From an uncultured Clostridia bacterium (GTDB lineage: Bacteria; Bacillota; Clostridia; TANB77; CAG-508): a stretch of DNA of 52,593 bases. A model generated the notes under the pieces. The model had not been told where the DNA came from, did no database searches, and saw only the letters and a program-made list of their open reading frames with translations. Position 1 is the stretch's first letter. Each line of letters begins with the position of its first letter. Of this stretch, positions 36,104-44,521 are shown piece by piece. The stretch is from positions 1 through 52,593 of the forward strand of contig CANQCU010000009.1 in assembly GCA_947590905.1 (NCBI GenBank), in the 5' to 3' direction. Both the position numbers and the translations under genes were made by a program.

Positions 36104-37310
36104 ATTTGTTTACTACCTCTTTATATATTTCTAGTAATTTATTATAATAGTTTTCTTTAGAAAATTTTACCTTTGCTTCTTCTTTTGCATATTCACACAT
36201 TTTCTCATAATCTGCTGAGTTAAACATTGTTTCTATTTTATTTTTTAGTTCTTCTATATTATCATATTTATATAAATATCCATTTTTGCCATTTTCAATT
36301 AGTTCTGGTATTCCACCTATATTACTTGCAACTACTGGCTTTCCTATAGTTAAAGCTTCTATTATTGAAAATGGGCAATTTTCATACCAAATCGATGGTA
36401 ATATTAGAAACTTACATTTTTCTAATGATTCTCTCATTTGATTCTTGTTTAAATAGCCCAATAATTTTATTCTATCTTCTAGTTTGTTTTCTTTTATAAT
36501 ATGCTCTATTTTTTCTTTCTCTGGTCCATCTCCTGCTATATAAAGTTTTCCACTAGTAATGCTTTTAAATGCATTTACTAGGTTTATTATTCCTTTTTCT
36601 TCAGAAAGTCTTCCAGAATATAATGCATAATTTTCATAAGAATTTCCTGTATTATTGCTTTGTTCTATATCTATAAAGTTAGGTAAAGTTACAATATTCT
36701 TAAGATTCTTTTTCTCTTCCGCTATTTTATTTTTTACAAAATTCGAAGGTGTTATTATATAATCAAATGCTTCATAAATTTGATGTTTTCTATAATATTG
36801 TGCCTCTAGAACACTTATTAAACTTTTTAATCTTGAATTTTTACTGCATTTATATTTTAAGCAATTAATATATTTACCATTTCTACACTCTTCACAAATC
36901 TTTCCATTCCTTAGCATTGCACTATTAGGACAAATTGCTTGTAAATCATGTGCTGTAAATATTATTGGTATTTTTCTTTTCTTTATTGGCTGTATTATTG
37001 AGCTAGATAACTGTCTTTGGAAATTGTTTATATGTACTATATCTGGCTTAAATTCATCTAGTGCTTTTTCCATAAGTTTTTTATTCGCTCTAGAATAAAT
37101 AACATCTAATGCTTTTAGCTTACTTCCTGTATTTAGGTCTATTTCATCTACTAAATATTCTTTGTTTTTAGTCTTTATATTTTTTTCGTTTTTCATAGAA
37201 AAAAAGGCAACTGTATGCCCGTGTTCTTCTAAAAGCTTCGCTAAGTCAAAATAATATTTTTCACTTCCGCCTTTTAAATAATGGAATTTATTTACCAATA
37301 ATATTTTCAT
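36096..37310 (-). CDS. Glycosyltransferase family 4 with inserted cysteine motif
   Basis: 404 residues. N-terminal [15 protein letters not shown] and HTVAFFSM, then an internal insert with [11 protein letters not shown] and four to five cysteines ([17 protein letters not shown]), which is typical of one GT4 subgroup and may bind zinc. The donor domain has [18 protein letters not shown] and [22 protein letters not shown]. It lies 3 bases from the initiating transferase. Confidence 0.92.
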   Translation of the reverse strand: MKILLVNKFHYLKGGSEKYYFDLAKLLEEHGHTVAFFSMKNEKNIKTKNKEYLVDEIDLNTGSKLKALDVIYSRANKKLMEKALDEFKPDIVHINNFQRQLSSSIIQPIKKRKIPIIFTAHDLQAICPNSAMLRNGKICEECRNGKYINCLKYKCSKNSRLKSLISVLEAQYYRKHQIYEAFDYIITPSNFVKNKIAEEKKNLKNIVTLPNFIDIEQSNNTGNSYENYALYSGRLSEEKGIINLVNAFKSITSGKLYIAGDGPEKEKIEHIIKENKLEDRIKLLGYLNKNQMRESLEKCKFLILPSIWYENCPFSIIEALTIGKPVVASNIGGIPELIENGKNGYLYKYDNIEELKNKIETMFNSADYEKMCEYAKEEAKVKFSKENYYNKLLEIYKEVVNKYE

Positions 37311-37313
37311 TTT

Positions 37314-37997
37314 CTACATAGCACCATCCTTTTTAAATACGGAAAGTACTGTTTTGAAAAGTATTTTTGTGTCATAGAAAAATCCTCTGTTGTTATAATA
37401 TTCTAGGTCTAATTGTAATCTTTCTTTAAATGTATTTTTGTTTCTTCCTGAAACTTGCCAAAGTCCTGTTATTCCTGGTTTACATTTTATTATATAGTCA
37501 TAATATTCTCCCATATCTTTTTTCTCTCTAAATAGATATGGTCTGGGTCCTACTAAGCTCATATCTCCTCTTAGCACATTTATAAATTGAGGAAATTCAT
37601 CTAAGCTTGTCTTTCTTAAGAATTTTCCGATTTTTGTAATTCTTTCGTCATTTTCTACTTTTCTATAGCTTAAGTATTTTTCTCTAAATTCTTTATCTGT
37701 TTTTAGCTTTTTCATTAATATTTTATCTGCATTTACAACCATTGTTCTAAATTTATATAATCTAAATGGCTTTCCATCTTCTCCAATTCTTTTTTGCATG
37801 AAAAATATTGGTCCATCATCTTTTTCAATTTTGTTTGCGATGAACACGATTAGCAAAATTGGGCATAATATTATTAGGCCTATTATTGATGCTAAAATAT
37901 CAACCATCCTTTTGCATATATGATATATTTTTACACTACTATTTCCTTCTATTTTTATTCTCATATTTATATTATTAGCATTTTCTCCATCAATCAT
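37314..37997 (-). CDS. Initiating polyprenyl-phosphate sugar phosphotransferase
   Basis: About 227 residues from the ATG at 37997, chosen because AGGTGAT lies 5 nt upstream; an in-frame ATG at 38015 has no site. One helix (ILASIIGLIILCPILLIVFI) is followed by the PF02397 catalytic domain: GPIFFMQKRIGEDGKPF, YKFRTM, RKTSLDEFPQFINVLRGDMS, VGPRP and KPGITGLWQVSGRN. It loads the first sugar phosphate onto undecaprenyl phosphate and is first gene of the 16-kb polysaccharide operon. Confidence 0.93.
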   Translation of the reverse strand: MIDGENANNINMRIKIEGNSSVKIYHICKRMVDILASIIGLIILCPILLIVFIANKIEKDDGPIFFMQKRIGEDGKPFRLYKFRTMVVNADKILMKKLKTDKEFREKYLSYRKVENDERITKIGKFLRKTSLDEFPQFINVLRGDMSLVGPRPYLFREKKDMGEYYDYIIKCKPGITGLWQVSGRNKNTFKERLQLDLEYYNNRGFFYDTKILFKTVLSVFKKDGAM

Positions 37998-38082
37998 TTT
38001 ATCACCTATTATCATAATCTTGTCATGCGTTTATTCATGCCTTGTTTTTGTCTCTTAAATCTTAGTCCCCTAGGCATTATTT

Positions 38083-38111
38083 AATATATCATAAAGCGAC
38101 AAAAAGTGCAA
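38083..38111 (-). promoter_or_regulatory. Promoter of the polysaccharide operon
   Basis: On the minus strand, TTGCAC (38111-38106) and TATATT (38088-38083) are 17 bases apart. The predicted leader is about 80 nt. Confidence 0.65.
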
Positions 38112-38139
38112 GACATTTTACTTAATTTGTCTTAGCACT
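38105..38139. promoter_or_regulatory. Inverted repeat overlapping the -35 of the polysaccharide promoter
   Basis: AGTGCAAGACA and TGTCTTAGCACT are complementary apart from one bulged base, with about 12 nt between. The left arm overlaps the TTGCAC box, so a repressor or activator bound here would control the operon. It contains a TTAGCACTC string but not the CIRCE arrangement. Confidence 0.5.
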
Positions 38140-38170
38140 CTTTATCTAGTCTTTTGCTTAAAAGCCTAAA

Positions 38171-38193
38171 TTGGTTTTGTTTGGTTTTGACAT
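38171..38193. repeat. Second copy of the ACCAAACAAAACCAA motif
   Basis: Minus strand GTCAAAACCAAACAAAACCA differs by a single base from GTCAAACCAAACAAAACCA in the loop at 8409-8428. Here it sits about 60 bases upstream of the -35 of the polysaccharide promoter. Confidence 0.6.
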
Positions 38194-38478
38194 GTGTCTA
38201 TATTGTTATTTTTAACAATTTTTTAAATAAAATGCATTTTTTACATTTTACTTTTTTATTATATTATTACATAATAGGCTTGTCAATGTCTTGATTTTTA
38301 TTTTCCCCCCGAAATTATTTTACACTATAATATTTTTAATGACATATTATTGTATATTTTCTGGCATATATATTTTAAAACCTGCATTGATGTCTTTTAC
38401 TGCTTTAAATTGTTACAAAATTTTGCAAATTTGTGAATAAAAATTTGATTTAGTTTTCACTTTCATAATGTTTAAGTA
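38194..38478. other. Gene-free AT-rich gap
   Basis: No ORF, tRNA or clear hairpin found between the polysaccharide promoter region and the MBL-fold gene. There is only very AT-rich sequence with a C-run (TTTTCCCCCCGAAATT near 38305). Confidence 0.6.
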
Positions 38479-39108
38479 TTAATTTAATAATAGTTTAACT
38501 TCCTTTGAATTTACTAATTCTTTAAACTTTTCTCCATCTGCTTTTTCTCCAACAATTGCTCCATAATGTGTTGGTACAACTATTTTTGCATTAATTTTAT
38601 TTGCATATTCTGCTGCTTCCTTGTAGTTCATTGTATAAGTTCCTCCAATTGGAATAAATGCAACATCACAAGTTATGTCTTGTATCTCTTCTACATCATC
38701 TGTGTCCCCTGCGATGTAGTATGTTTCTTCTCCAAGAGTTACTATAAAGCCTACCCATTTATTTTGTTTTGGATGGAAATTTTTGTTTTTATTGTATGCG
38801 TAAGTTGTTTGAACTTCTATCCCATCTAACGTAAATTTTTGATTTGGCTCAACTATTATCACTTTTTCTTTATCCTTTACTATGTCTAATGCTTCCTTCT
38901 CACTACTTTTTACAGTAATTATGATTGTGTCATCTTTTTTTACTTTTAGGATATCTTCTTTTGAAAAATGGTCAAAATGTGAATGTGTACAGAAAATGTA
39001 ATCTGCGTCATTATAATTTTGGTCTATTTTGAACGGATCAAAATAGAGTATTTTTTCTCCTGCAATTCTAATACTACTGTGATATAAAACTTCTACTTGT
39101 GCTTTCAT
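38479..39108 (-). CDS. MBL-fold metal-dependent hydrolase (UlaG-like)
   Basis: 209 residues. CTHSHFDHFSKED is the HxHxDH metal motif; IAGDTDDVEEI supplies the bridging aspartate and VVPTHYGAIVG the last histidine. The opening VEVLYHSSIRI is the typical form for small UlaG-like hydrolases. Substrate unknown. It is a single gene with AAGGAAG before the ATG. Confidence 0.9.
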   Translation of the reverse strand: MKAQVEVLYHSSIRIAGEKILYFDPFKIDQNYNDADYIFCTHSHFDHFSKEDILKVKKDDTIIITVKSSEKEALDIVKDKEKVIIVEPNQKFTLDGIEVQTTYAYNKNKNFHPKQNKWVGFIVTLGEETYYIAGDTDDVEEIQDITCDVAFIPIGGTYTMNYKEAAEYANKINAKIVVPTHYGAIVGEKADGEKFKELVNSKEVKLLLN

Positions 39109-39251
39109 AAAAAACTTCCTTTCTTTTACTTTGTTATATTTGCAAAGTATAATTTTAAATAATGTTTTATCTGGTCTTTATAATTTACTCTCTTTGATCT
39201 AAAACTTTAGCTTAGGTATGTCAAAGAGAAGTTTAGTTTAATTATTTATAT

Positions 39252-39836
39252 TTATTTTGTAAGCTCTGTTACAACAAATTTTCCACCACACTTGCCACAT
39301 CTGTATTTCCTTGTAAAGTTTTTGTTAAATCTTTGTCTATAAAAAGTTTGCTTACAATTTTTGCATTCTATTTTGTATTTATATTGTCTTTTTTCGTCAT
39401 ATTCTACGTTACTTTTCTTGTAATCTTGTTCTTTATTTCCAACTCTTGCTATGTCATATCCTAAAGATGTATTTATGTATTTTGCGTATTGTTTAAATAT
39501 TTTTCCATGGTCACTACAGTTTGGCAAACAATGTATCAGTTCATGCATTATTGTATTTTTTATTATTGAATCATCAAGTTGCATTACCCATGGACTTATT
39601 TCGATTAAATGTTTATTATATTTTTGATATTTTATGATTTTTCTTCTTCCTATTTTTTGTATATATTTTGTGCTTTGGTCTGGTTCTTGCTGTTTACAAA
39701 CTCCGTATCGTTTATTGTTTCTCTTGGATATAGCTATTTGTACTTGTCCTACAGCTTCATTGTTTTGAATTTTTATTTCAACTTTTTCTAATTCTTGTAA
39801 GCATTCTTGATAAAGTTTTTCTAGTTTTTCTTGCAT
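39252..39836 (-). CDS. SprT-like zinc metalloprotease-like protein
   Basis: 194 residues. MHELIHCLPNCSDHGKIF holds the HExxH zinc motif and the downstream histidine. A C-terminal zinc ribbon (CKNCKQTFYRQ, CGKCGGKF) completes the SprT-like architecture. Family members handle DNA-protein crosslinks in eukaryotes; the bacterial role is uncertain. Confidence 0.85.
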   Translation of the reverse strand: MQEKLEKLYQECLQELEKVEIKIQNNEAVGQVQIAISKRNNKRYGVCKQQEPDQSTKYIQKIGRRKIIKYQKYNKHLIEISPWVMQLDDSIIKNTIMHELIHCLPNCSDHGKIFKQYAKYINTSLGYDIARVGNKEQDYKKSNVEYDEKRQYKYKIECKNCKQTFYRQRFNKNFTRKYRCGKCGGKFVVTELTK

Positions 39837-39905
39837 AATTTAACTCCTAATTTGAAATATCTTTGTGTTAAAATAAGTAGTGTGCTAAGTATAATTTTTA
39901 TAGAA

Positions 39906-40679
39906 TTATTTGTACTTTTTTACACTAACAATCATTTTTCCTTTTTTATTACTACCTAATATTTTAGAAATAATATATTTTCCATTACCCCTTATCGCTA
40001 AAATGTCATTTTCTTTTATAAGCTTTGCTCCTTTTGTCTCTAGCTTTGAGTTAACAAATATTTTTTCATTTGATAAAAGTTCTTCTGTTTTGCTTCTGGA
40101 AATTTTTACCAATTCAGATATAACATTATCTATCCTCATGGAAGAAATCGTTATATCTTTTTCTTCAAATTCTTGAGGCTTTAATTCTACCTCTTCGTAG
40201 TTTATAGTTTTAATTTCTGCTTTGCTAAATCTGGTAAATTCTTCCAATGAATTTTCTATGTATTTTGCATTTTCGTCTAATACAAATATGTAAGCACCAT
40301 CATCATGTACAATTATATCCCCTATTCTGTTTCTATTTAGCCCTGTTTTCATCAACGCTCCTAAATAATCTCTATGATTGTACTTTCCTTCTACTTCTTT
40401 GGGAAGCTTTATTTTAATTGCTTTTATTATGTTTGGAAGGCTCTTTTTAACTATTTCAATTTCTAGCTTTTCAGGGTAAACTATTAAAGCTTTTCCTTCT
40501 GCTTCCTCATATCCGCCGAAAAATATGTAATTTTTAAATTTTATTCTATTTAACTCACTTTGTATGATTTCTCTTTGATAGGGTGTTAAAAATTCTGTAT
40601 TTAATATTTTATTTCGGGTTTTGCATAAATTTACTTTATCTATTGCCTTTGCAATTATTAATTTATCTTCTATCTCCAT
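39906..40679 (-). CDS. YlmH-like S4-domain RNA-binding protein
   Basis: 257 residues: N-terminal YlmH domain (FLTPYQREIIQ, FFGGYEEAEGKALIVYP), a middle domain with HRDYLGALMKTGLNRNRIGDI, and a C-terminal S4 domain (SSMRIDNVISELVKISRSKTEELL). YlmH binds ribosome-nascent-chain complexes and helps rescue stalled large subunits. Its presence matters if ribosomes stall at CGG. It overlaps the ogt stop by 10 nt. Confidence 0.92.
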   Translation of the reverse strand: MEIEDKLIIAKAIDKVNLCKTRNKILNTEFLTPYQREIIQSELNRIKFKNYIFFGGYEEAEGKALIVYPEKLEIEIVKKSLPNIIKAIKIKLPKEVEGKYNHRDYLGALMKTGLNRNRIGDIIVHDDGAYIFVLDENAKYIENSLEEFTRFSKAEIKTINYEEVELKPQEFEEKDITISSMRIDNVISELVKISRSKTEELLSNEKIFVNSKLETKGAKLIKENDILAIRGNGKYIISKILGSNKKGKMIVSVKKYK

Positions 40680-41341
40680 TCTCTATTTCCTTCTAAGTTT
40701 AATAATTCTCTCTTTAATTCTAGACCAGTTCTTTCATCTGTTTCTGCCGAAAATCCTGTTAGTTTTCCATTAGTTCCAATTACTCTATGACAAGGAATTA
40801 ATATGCCTAATTTATTTTTCCCTATCGCATTTGCTACCGCTCTAACTGCACTTTCTTTCCCTATGCCTATCGCAATGTCTTTATATGAAACTGTCTTTCC
40901 ATATGGGATTTTTGCAAGTTCTTCCCAAACTCTTTTTTGAAATGCAGTTCCATATAATTTATACTTAACTGCAATTATCCTTCTTTTTCCTTCAAAATAT
41001 TCTTCTAATTGTTTTTGGCATTTTTCTGCTAATTGTATTTCTTGTTGGTTTGGAATATTTAATGCAGAATTGGCATTTATGTTTTTGGAAATATTTTCCA
41101 TTTTGTTTTGTCTTAAATCTAGCGACACTCCTTTGGAAATATTTTCCATTTTGTTTTGTCTTAAATCTAGCGACACTCCTTTGGAAATATTTTCCATTTT
41201 ACTTTTTCTTGCAACTAGCGATGCTGTATTGGAAATATTTTCCAATTCTTTGTTTGTTATAAATGATATTTTTACTACATTATCTTCTTCTGTAACTATT
41301 TCCATTTTTCCAATTGGTGAGCTATATATTAGTCTATACAT
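40670..41341 (-). CDS. ogt: Methylated-DNA-protein cysteine methyltransferase with repeat insertion
   Basis: Repairs O6-alkylguanine by transferring the alkyl group to its active cysteine (IPCHRVIG). Other family blocks are GTAFQKRVWEELAKIPYGKTVSYKDIA and NGKLTGFSA. I choose the ATG at 41341 with GAGGAAG upstream; a further-upstream start at 41389 is possible. About 50 residues of tandem repeat (KMENISKGVSLDLRQN twice plus variants) are inserted between the N-terminal strand region and the catalytic domain. This makes it 223 residues against a usual 160-175. Frame is preserved. Confidence 0.92.
   Translation of the reverse strand: MYRLIYSSPIGKMEIVTEEDNVVKISFITNKELENISNTASLVARKSKMENISKGVSLDLRQNKMENISKGVSLDLRQNKMENISKNINANSALNIPNQQEIQLAEKCQKQLEEYFEGKRRIIAVKYKLYGTAFQKRVWEELAKIPYGKTVSYKDIAIGIGKESAVRAVANAIGKNKLGILIPCHRVIGTNGKLTGFSAETDERTGLELKRELLNLEGNREWR
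41087..41243. repeat. 48-bp in-frame tandem repeats with phased palindromes inside ogt
   Basis: GGAAATATTTTCC, a perfect 13-base palindrome, occurs at 41087, 41135, 41183 and 41231, exactly 48 bases apart. The first two intervals are identical and the third diverged. 48 bases is 16 codons, so copy-number change keeps the frame. Confidence 0.92.
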
Positions 41342-41461
41342 TTTATCTTCCTCTTCCATATTTTTCCATTTTTGTTTTGCTACTGTCATTATATATTATC
41401 TTTTCATTTTACTTTAGTTTGTTTTATTTGCTTTGATTTTATCATATTTTGCTTGATTTTT

Positions 41462-42460
41462 CTATACTATATACAAAATTTTGTTATTAGGAAAATATTT
41501 TGCTAATTCTTCTCTAAAAAATTTTTCTCCTTCTTTTCTTACCTCTTCTTTGTACCAGTATTTTCCTTTACCTCTACCTGTCATCAATTCTTTATTGTAT
41601 AAATTTATTGCATTAGGAAAAGCTTCTTCATTAATTTTAGTATGCACATAGCTATATGTCATAAATATAATTTCAAAAAATGTATCTTTTTTTACTGATG
41701 GAGATAGCTGTTTACTTAGTTTTTGAATTAATTTTAAATACAAACTTTTCCAGTTTTCTACGAATATTACTGGTGCAATAAGAATACCTACCTCATACCC
41801 CGCTTCTTTTAATTTATTTATGGCATTAATTCTTCCATCTAATCTTGAAGTTCCAAATTCTACATTTTTGATTATTTCATCAGGGTTTACGCTCATTCTA
41901 ACTATTACTTTCCCTTTATGATCTAAGTTTAATAAATCATCTACCATATCAAATTTTGTTGGAAATGTTAGTTTTCCTTTCTTAGAATTTTTAAAATTTT
42001 CAATTGTCCAAACCAAATTATTTGTTATGGTATTTTCTAATATTAAGTCGCTATTGCTACCTATTTCGAAGGTTAAATCTTTATCTGATTTTTCTGCAGT
42101 TTTTATAATTTTTTCCAGCATTTGTTCTCTGTTAACAAATAATCTTAAGTAGGCACACTTATTGTAATTGCATACCAAATAGCAATACATGCAAGCTGCA
42201 GTACATCCCGAAGATGTATATGGTACTAAGTAATCTGATACTTTGTGATTTTCAACGAATTTATGTGTTTTTCTTACTCCTATTATTAAATTCCTTTTCA
42301 TGCTTACAAATTCTTTATTTTGCTTTTTTCTCATTTCTTCTATTGCGTTGTGGCTTTGTATTTCTATTTTTGGAATATCTTTGTATTTTTCTAGTAATTC
42401 TTTTCCAAGTGTATAGTTTTCTATTTCTTTTTCAAAATAAATCGCTTTAGGTTTGAACAT
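41462..42460 (-). CDS. splB: Spore photoproduct lyase family radical SAM protein
   Basis: 332 residues. TSSGCTAACMYCYLVCNYNKCAYLR contains the C-x3-C-x2-C cluster motif and the further cysteines of spore photoproduct lyase. The C-terminal half follows the family (VRMSVNPDEIIKNVEFGTSRLDGRI, GILIAPVIF). It reverses the thymine dimer of UV-irradiated spore DNA on germination, consistent with sigG in this window. An AGGAGA site precedes the ATG. Confidence 0.88.
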   Translation of the reverse strand: MFKPKAIYFEKEIENYTLGKELLEKYKDIPKIEIQSHNAIEEMRKKQNKEFVSMKRNLIIGVRKTHKFVENHKVSDYLVPYTSSGCTAACMYCYLVCNYNKCAYLRLFVNREQMLEKIIKTAEKSDKDLTFEIGSNSDLILENTITNNLVWTIENFKNSKKGKLTFPTKFDMVDDLLNLDHKGKVIVRMSVNPDEIIKNVEFGTSRLDGRINAINKLKEAGYEVGILIAPVIFVENWKSLYLKLIQKLSKQLSPSVKKDTFFEIIFMTYSYVHTKINEEAFPNAINLYNKELMTGRGKGKYWYKEEVRKEGEKFFREELAKYFPNNKILYIV

Positions 42461-42524
42461 AATAAATCTCCTTTTTTGATTTATTATTACCTAAAGCTTT
42501 GATTTGTATGTATGGAAGGTGTAA

Positions 42525-43025
42525 TTAAGAATTTATTGCCATAAGTCCTTCTATAACTCCTTTCATTTTCTTCGAAGTTAATATTTTCTTTAAACTAATT
42601 ACATATTCTTCTTCATCTTTGCATTCGATTATTGTTGAAGCTTCTAATTCTTTAGCAATTTCTGCATCTAATGCTATCTTTACAGGATATGGATAAACTC
42701 CATTTTCAATAAAGCAAAATCTGTATTTATAATCTACTGTCTTTACTCCAGTAAGATATAGTTCATATGTAAATTTATCGTTTCCTGATACTTCTCCTAA
42801 ATTATCCTGTATTCTTCTTGATTTTAAGAAATTATCCATTGCTGTTAATCCCATATAAGGTGCTGATTTATTCATATCAAAAAAGTTTTCTTTATATTTT
42901 TCAACTTTTGCCATTACTTTTTTATCTGTAACACTATATAATTGATTACACATTTCTTTCGCAATTTCATTTGGAAACTTTATTTCTGATTTTTTAAAAT
43001 TATTTTCCCATACATTATAATCCAT
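42525..43025 (-). CDS. Uncharacterised 166-residue protein paired with an EEP nuclease
   Basis: Not recognised. Soluble, mixed alpha/beta, slightly acidic. A central beta-rich region (TYELYLTGVKTVDYKYRFCFIENGVYPYPVKI) is followed by a C-terminal helix. Its start abuts the stop of the EEP nuclease gene, so the two are made together. It may be an inhibitor, partner or accessory of that nuclease; this is inference only. Confidence 0.6.
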   Translation of the reverse strand: MDYNVWENNFKKSEIKFPNEIAKEMCNQLYSVTDKKVMAKVEKYKENFFDMNKSAPYMGLTAMDNFLKSRRIQDNLGEVSGNDKFTYELYLTGVKTVDYKYRFCFIENGVYPYPVKIALDAEIAKELEASTIIECKDEEEYVISLKKILTSKKMKGVIEGLMAINS

Positions 43026-43801
43026 TAATATTCCTCCTTTAAAGATACAAATATCGGTAAATGATCACTTATATTCTTATCAATTACTTTATTTTTTATT
43101 AAATTTATGTCTTTAATTTCTTTTATAATTTCTAATTTTTCATCCTCAAGGTATTTTATAAAATCATGTGTTAGTAATATTTGATCAAATATATTCCAAT
43201 AATAATTTACATCTTTACTATTATTATAGAAATATGTACCTGGAATAGTATCAAAATCTCCAAAAAATTTCCACATTGGATTGTATAATATTTCTTTCTT
43301 TTTGGTTTTTACAGTTCTTTCTGTCTTTTCCTTAGTTGGCAATGCATGTAGTCCTGAGAAAGCTACTATTGATTCTTCAAATGGATTGGAATTAAAATCA
43401 CCCATAATAAGTGCATTTTTATGTTTAGATATGTCATTTTTCATTTCCTGAACTACAATTTTTCTTTCATTTTCCCCATCATGCAAATTACTTGATAAAT
43501 GAGATGCAAAAAGTTGGAAATTTAAATTGTTTCTTTCTATTTTTAAAGATATATAATATGTATTATCATCATGTAAAGTGCAACTTATGTCGTCTTTTGC
43601 TATAACATTGATTTTGTTACATGAAAATGTTTTTACTAAGTTATAATATAGATTTTTAGTGTATAACTCATTGATTAATTCATTGCCATTTGCTTTGTAT
43701 TCTGCTAATACCATAATGTCTATGTTTTTCCATTCTATTAATTTAATTAAATATTTATTTATATCTGCTTTTCTATTTGTATTCCAAAATGCAATATTCA
43801 T
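43025..43801 (-). CDS. Endonuclease/exonuclease/phosphatase family protein
   Basis: 258 residues. IAFWNTNRKAD opens as in the EEP family (normally WNxN). MVLAEYKAN gives the catalytic glutamate, LIMGDFNSNPFEES the GDFN motif, and NISDHLPIFVSL the terminal SDH motif. It likely cleaves a phosphodiester or phosphomonoester. With its 166-residue partner it forms a two-gene unit next to the island boundary; a defence role is possible but unproven. Confidence 0.85.
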   Translation of the reverse strand: MNIAFWNTNRKADINKYLIKLIEWKNIDIMVLAEYKANGNELINELYTKNLYYNLVKTFSCNKINVIAKDDISCTLHDDNTYYISLKIERNNLNFQLFASHLSSNLHDGENERKIVVQEMKNDISKHKNALIMGDFNSNPFEESIVAFSGLHALPTKEKTERTVKTKKKEILYNPMWKFFGDFDTIPGTYFYNNSKDVNYYWNIFDQILLTHDFIKYLEDEKLEIIKEIKDINLIKNKVIDKNISDHLPIFVSLKEEY

Positions 43802-43911
43802 GTTATATCGTTCCTTTATAGCATTTCTTTTTTGTATATTATATCATATCTAGTATAAATAATCTATATATTTTTTCGCATTAAATGCTGTGTATTATCT
43901 TTATGACTATG

Positions 43912-43926
43912 CCTTCGGGTTATGAG
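43912..43926 (-). repeat. tRNA-fMet anticodon-arm-like scar, candidate attachment site
   Basis: Minus strand CTCATAACCCGAAGG is the anticodon-loop and 3' anticodon-stem sequence of bacterial initiator tRNA. Flanking sequence does not continue as a tRNA. It lies 55 bases beyond the stop codon of an integrase-like tail, the usual layout of an integrated element end. Confidence 0.45.
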
Positions 43927-43980
43927 GATTTACGCATCGTTTTTTGTGATTTAATGAAAAGTTAAGTTTTTATCTAAATA

Positions 43981-44082
43981 TCAGCGTTTGTAGCTATTTT
44001 TATTTAAAGAACTTTTGTGCGTTTTTAGGTCATTTTTGGGTACTTTTGTCCCCATTGTGTCCCCAAAGTCTGAAAAGGCTTG
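43981..44082 (-). pseudogene. C-terminal tail of a tyrosine integrase
   Basis: An open frame of 33 codons reads QAFSDFGDTMGTKVPKNDL, then a basic tail ending NKNSYKR and a stop. Repeated (M)GTK/VP motifs in this position are typical of the ends of phage-type integrases in Clostridia. There is no start and an upstream stop, so only the tail remains. The 355-base gap from 43802 to 44156 otherwise holds only the tRNA-like scar. Confidence 0.5.
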
Positions 44083-44156
44083 TTACACAATAGTTTCAAA
44101 ATAGCATTTGCAAATTAGAAATTTTTAAGAAAATTTTTATAATTGGAGGTTTTATT

Positions 44157-44453
44157 ATGATGAATTTTAGAGAAGTAAACGATAATGATATTTTAAAAGA
44201 ATGGTTAGAATATAGAGAGGAAACTGCTTTTTGTGAAGCATCTCCTCAAGATAAAAAGTATTGCATATGTTTTGATGAAATATCTGAAAAGATATTGAAA
44301 AATGTTCCTAATCAAAATAAGAAATTTGTTCAGAAACAACTAGACGAGCTTGATAACAATTTTATGGATTATCTTATTTATTGGAATGAAAAGTACTATA
44401 GAAATGGATTTGTAGATGGTTCACAGATAGCTATGGGATGCTTTGAGGAATAA
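44157..44453 (+). CDS. Uncharacterised small acidic protein at island edge
   Basis: 98 residues, not recognised with confidence. Mostly helical, acidic, ending YYRNGFVDGSQIAMGCFEE. This end is reminiscent of small DUF6809-like accessory proteins of mobile elements. A TTGGAGGT site precedes the ATG and a strong terminator follows, so it is a single-gene transcript on the opposite strand from the CBASS operon. Confidence 0.6.
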   Translation: MMNFREVNDNDILKEWLEYREETAFCEASPQDKKYCICFDEISEKILKNVPNQNKKFVQKQLDELDNNFMDYLIYWNEKYYRNGFVDGSQIAMGCFEE

Positions 44454-44459
44454 CCACAA

Positions 44460-44491
44460 AATACCAGAAGAATTATATTTCTTCTGGTATT
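44460..44491. terminator. Bidirectional terminator between 98-residue gene and CBASS
   Basis: A perfect 13-bp stem (AATACCAGAAGAA and complement, 6-nt loop) lies 6 bases after the plus-strand stop and about 30 bases after the end of the CBASS effector gene. It has T/A-rich flanks on both strands. Confidence 0.85.
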
Positions 44492-44521
44492 TCATTTAAA
44501 TATTTTGGATTTAACAACATT

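Noticed and set aside
38132-38140. CIRCE heat-shock operator (TTAGCACTC)
   Set aside because: Only one half is present. The partner arm is AGTGCAAGACA in the opposite arrangement and spacing, and no chaperone gene is nearby.
43912-43926. Complete tRNA gene
   Set aside because: Only 15 nt match an initiator tRNA; acceptor stem, D-arm and T-arm are absent on both sides.
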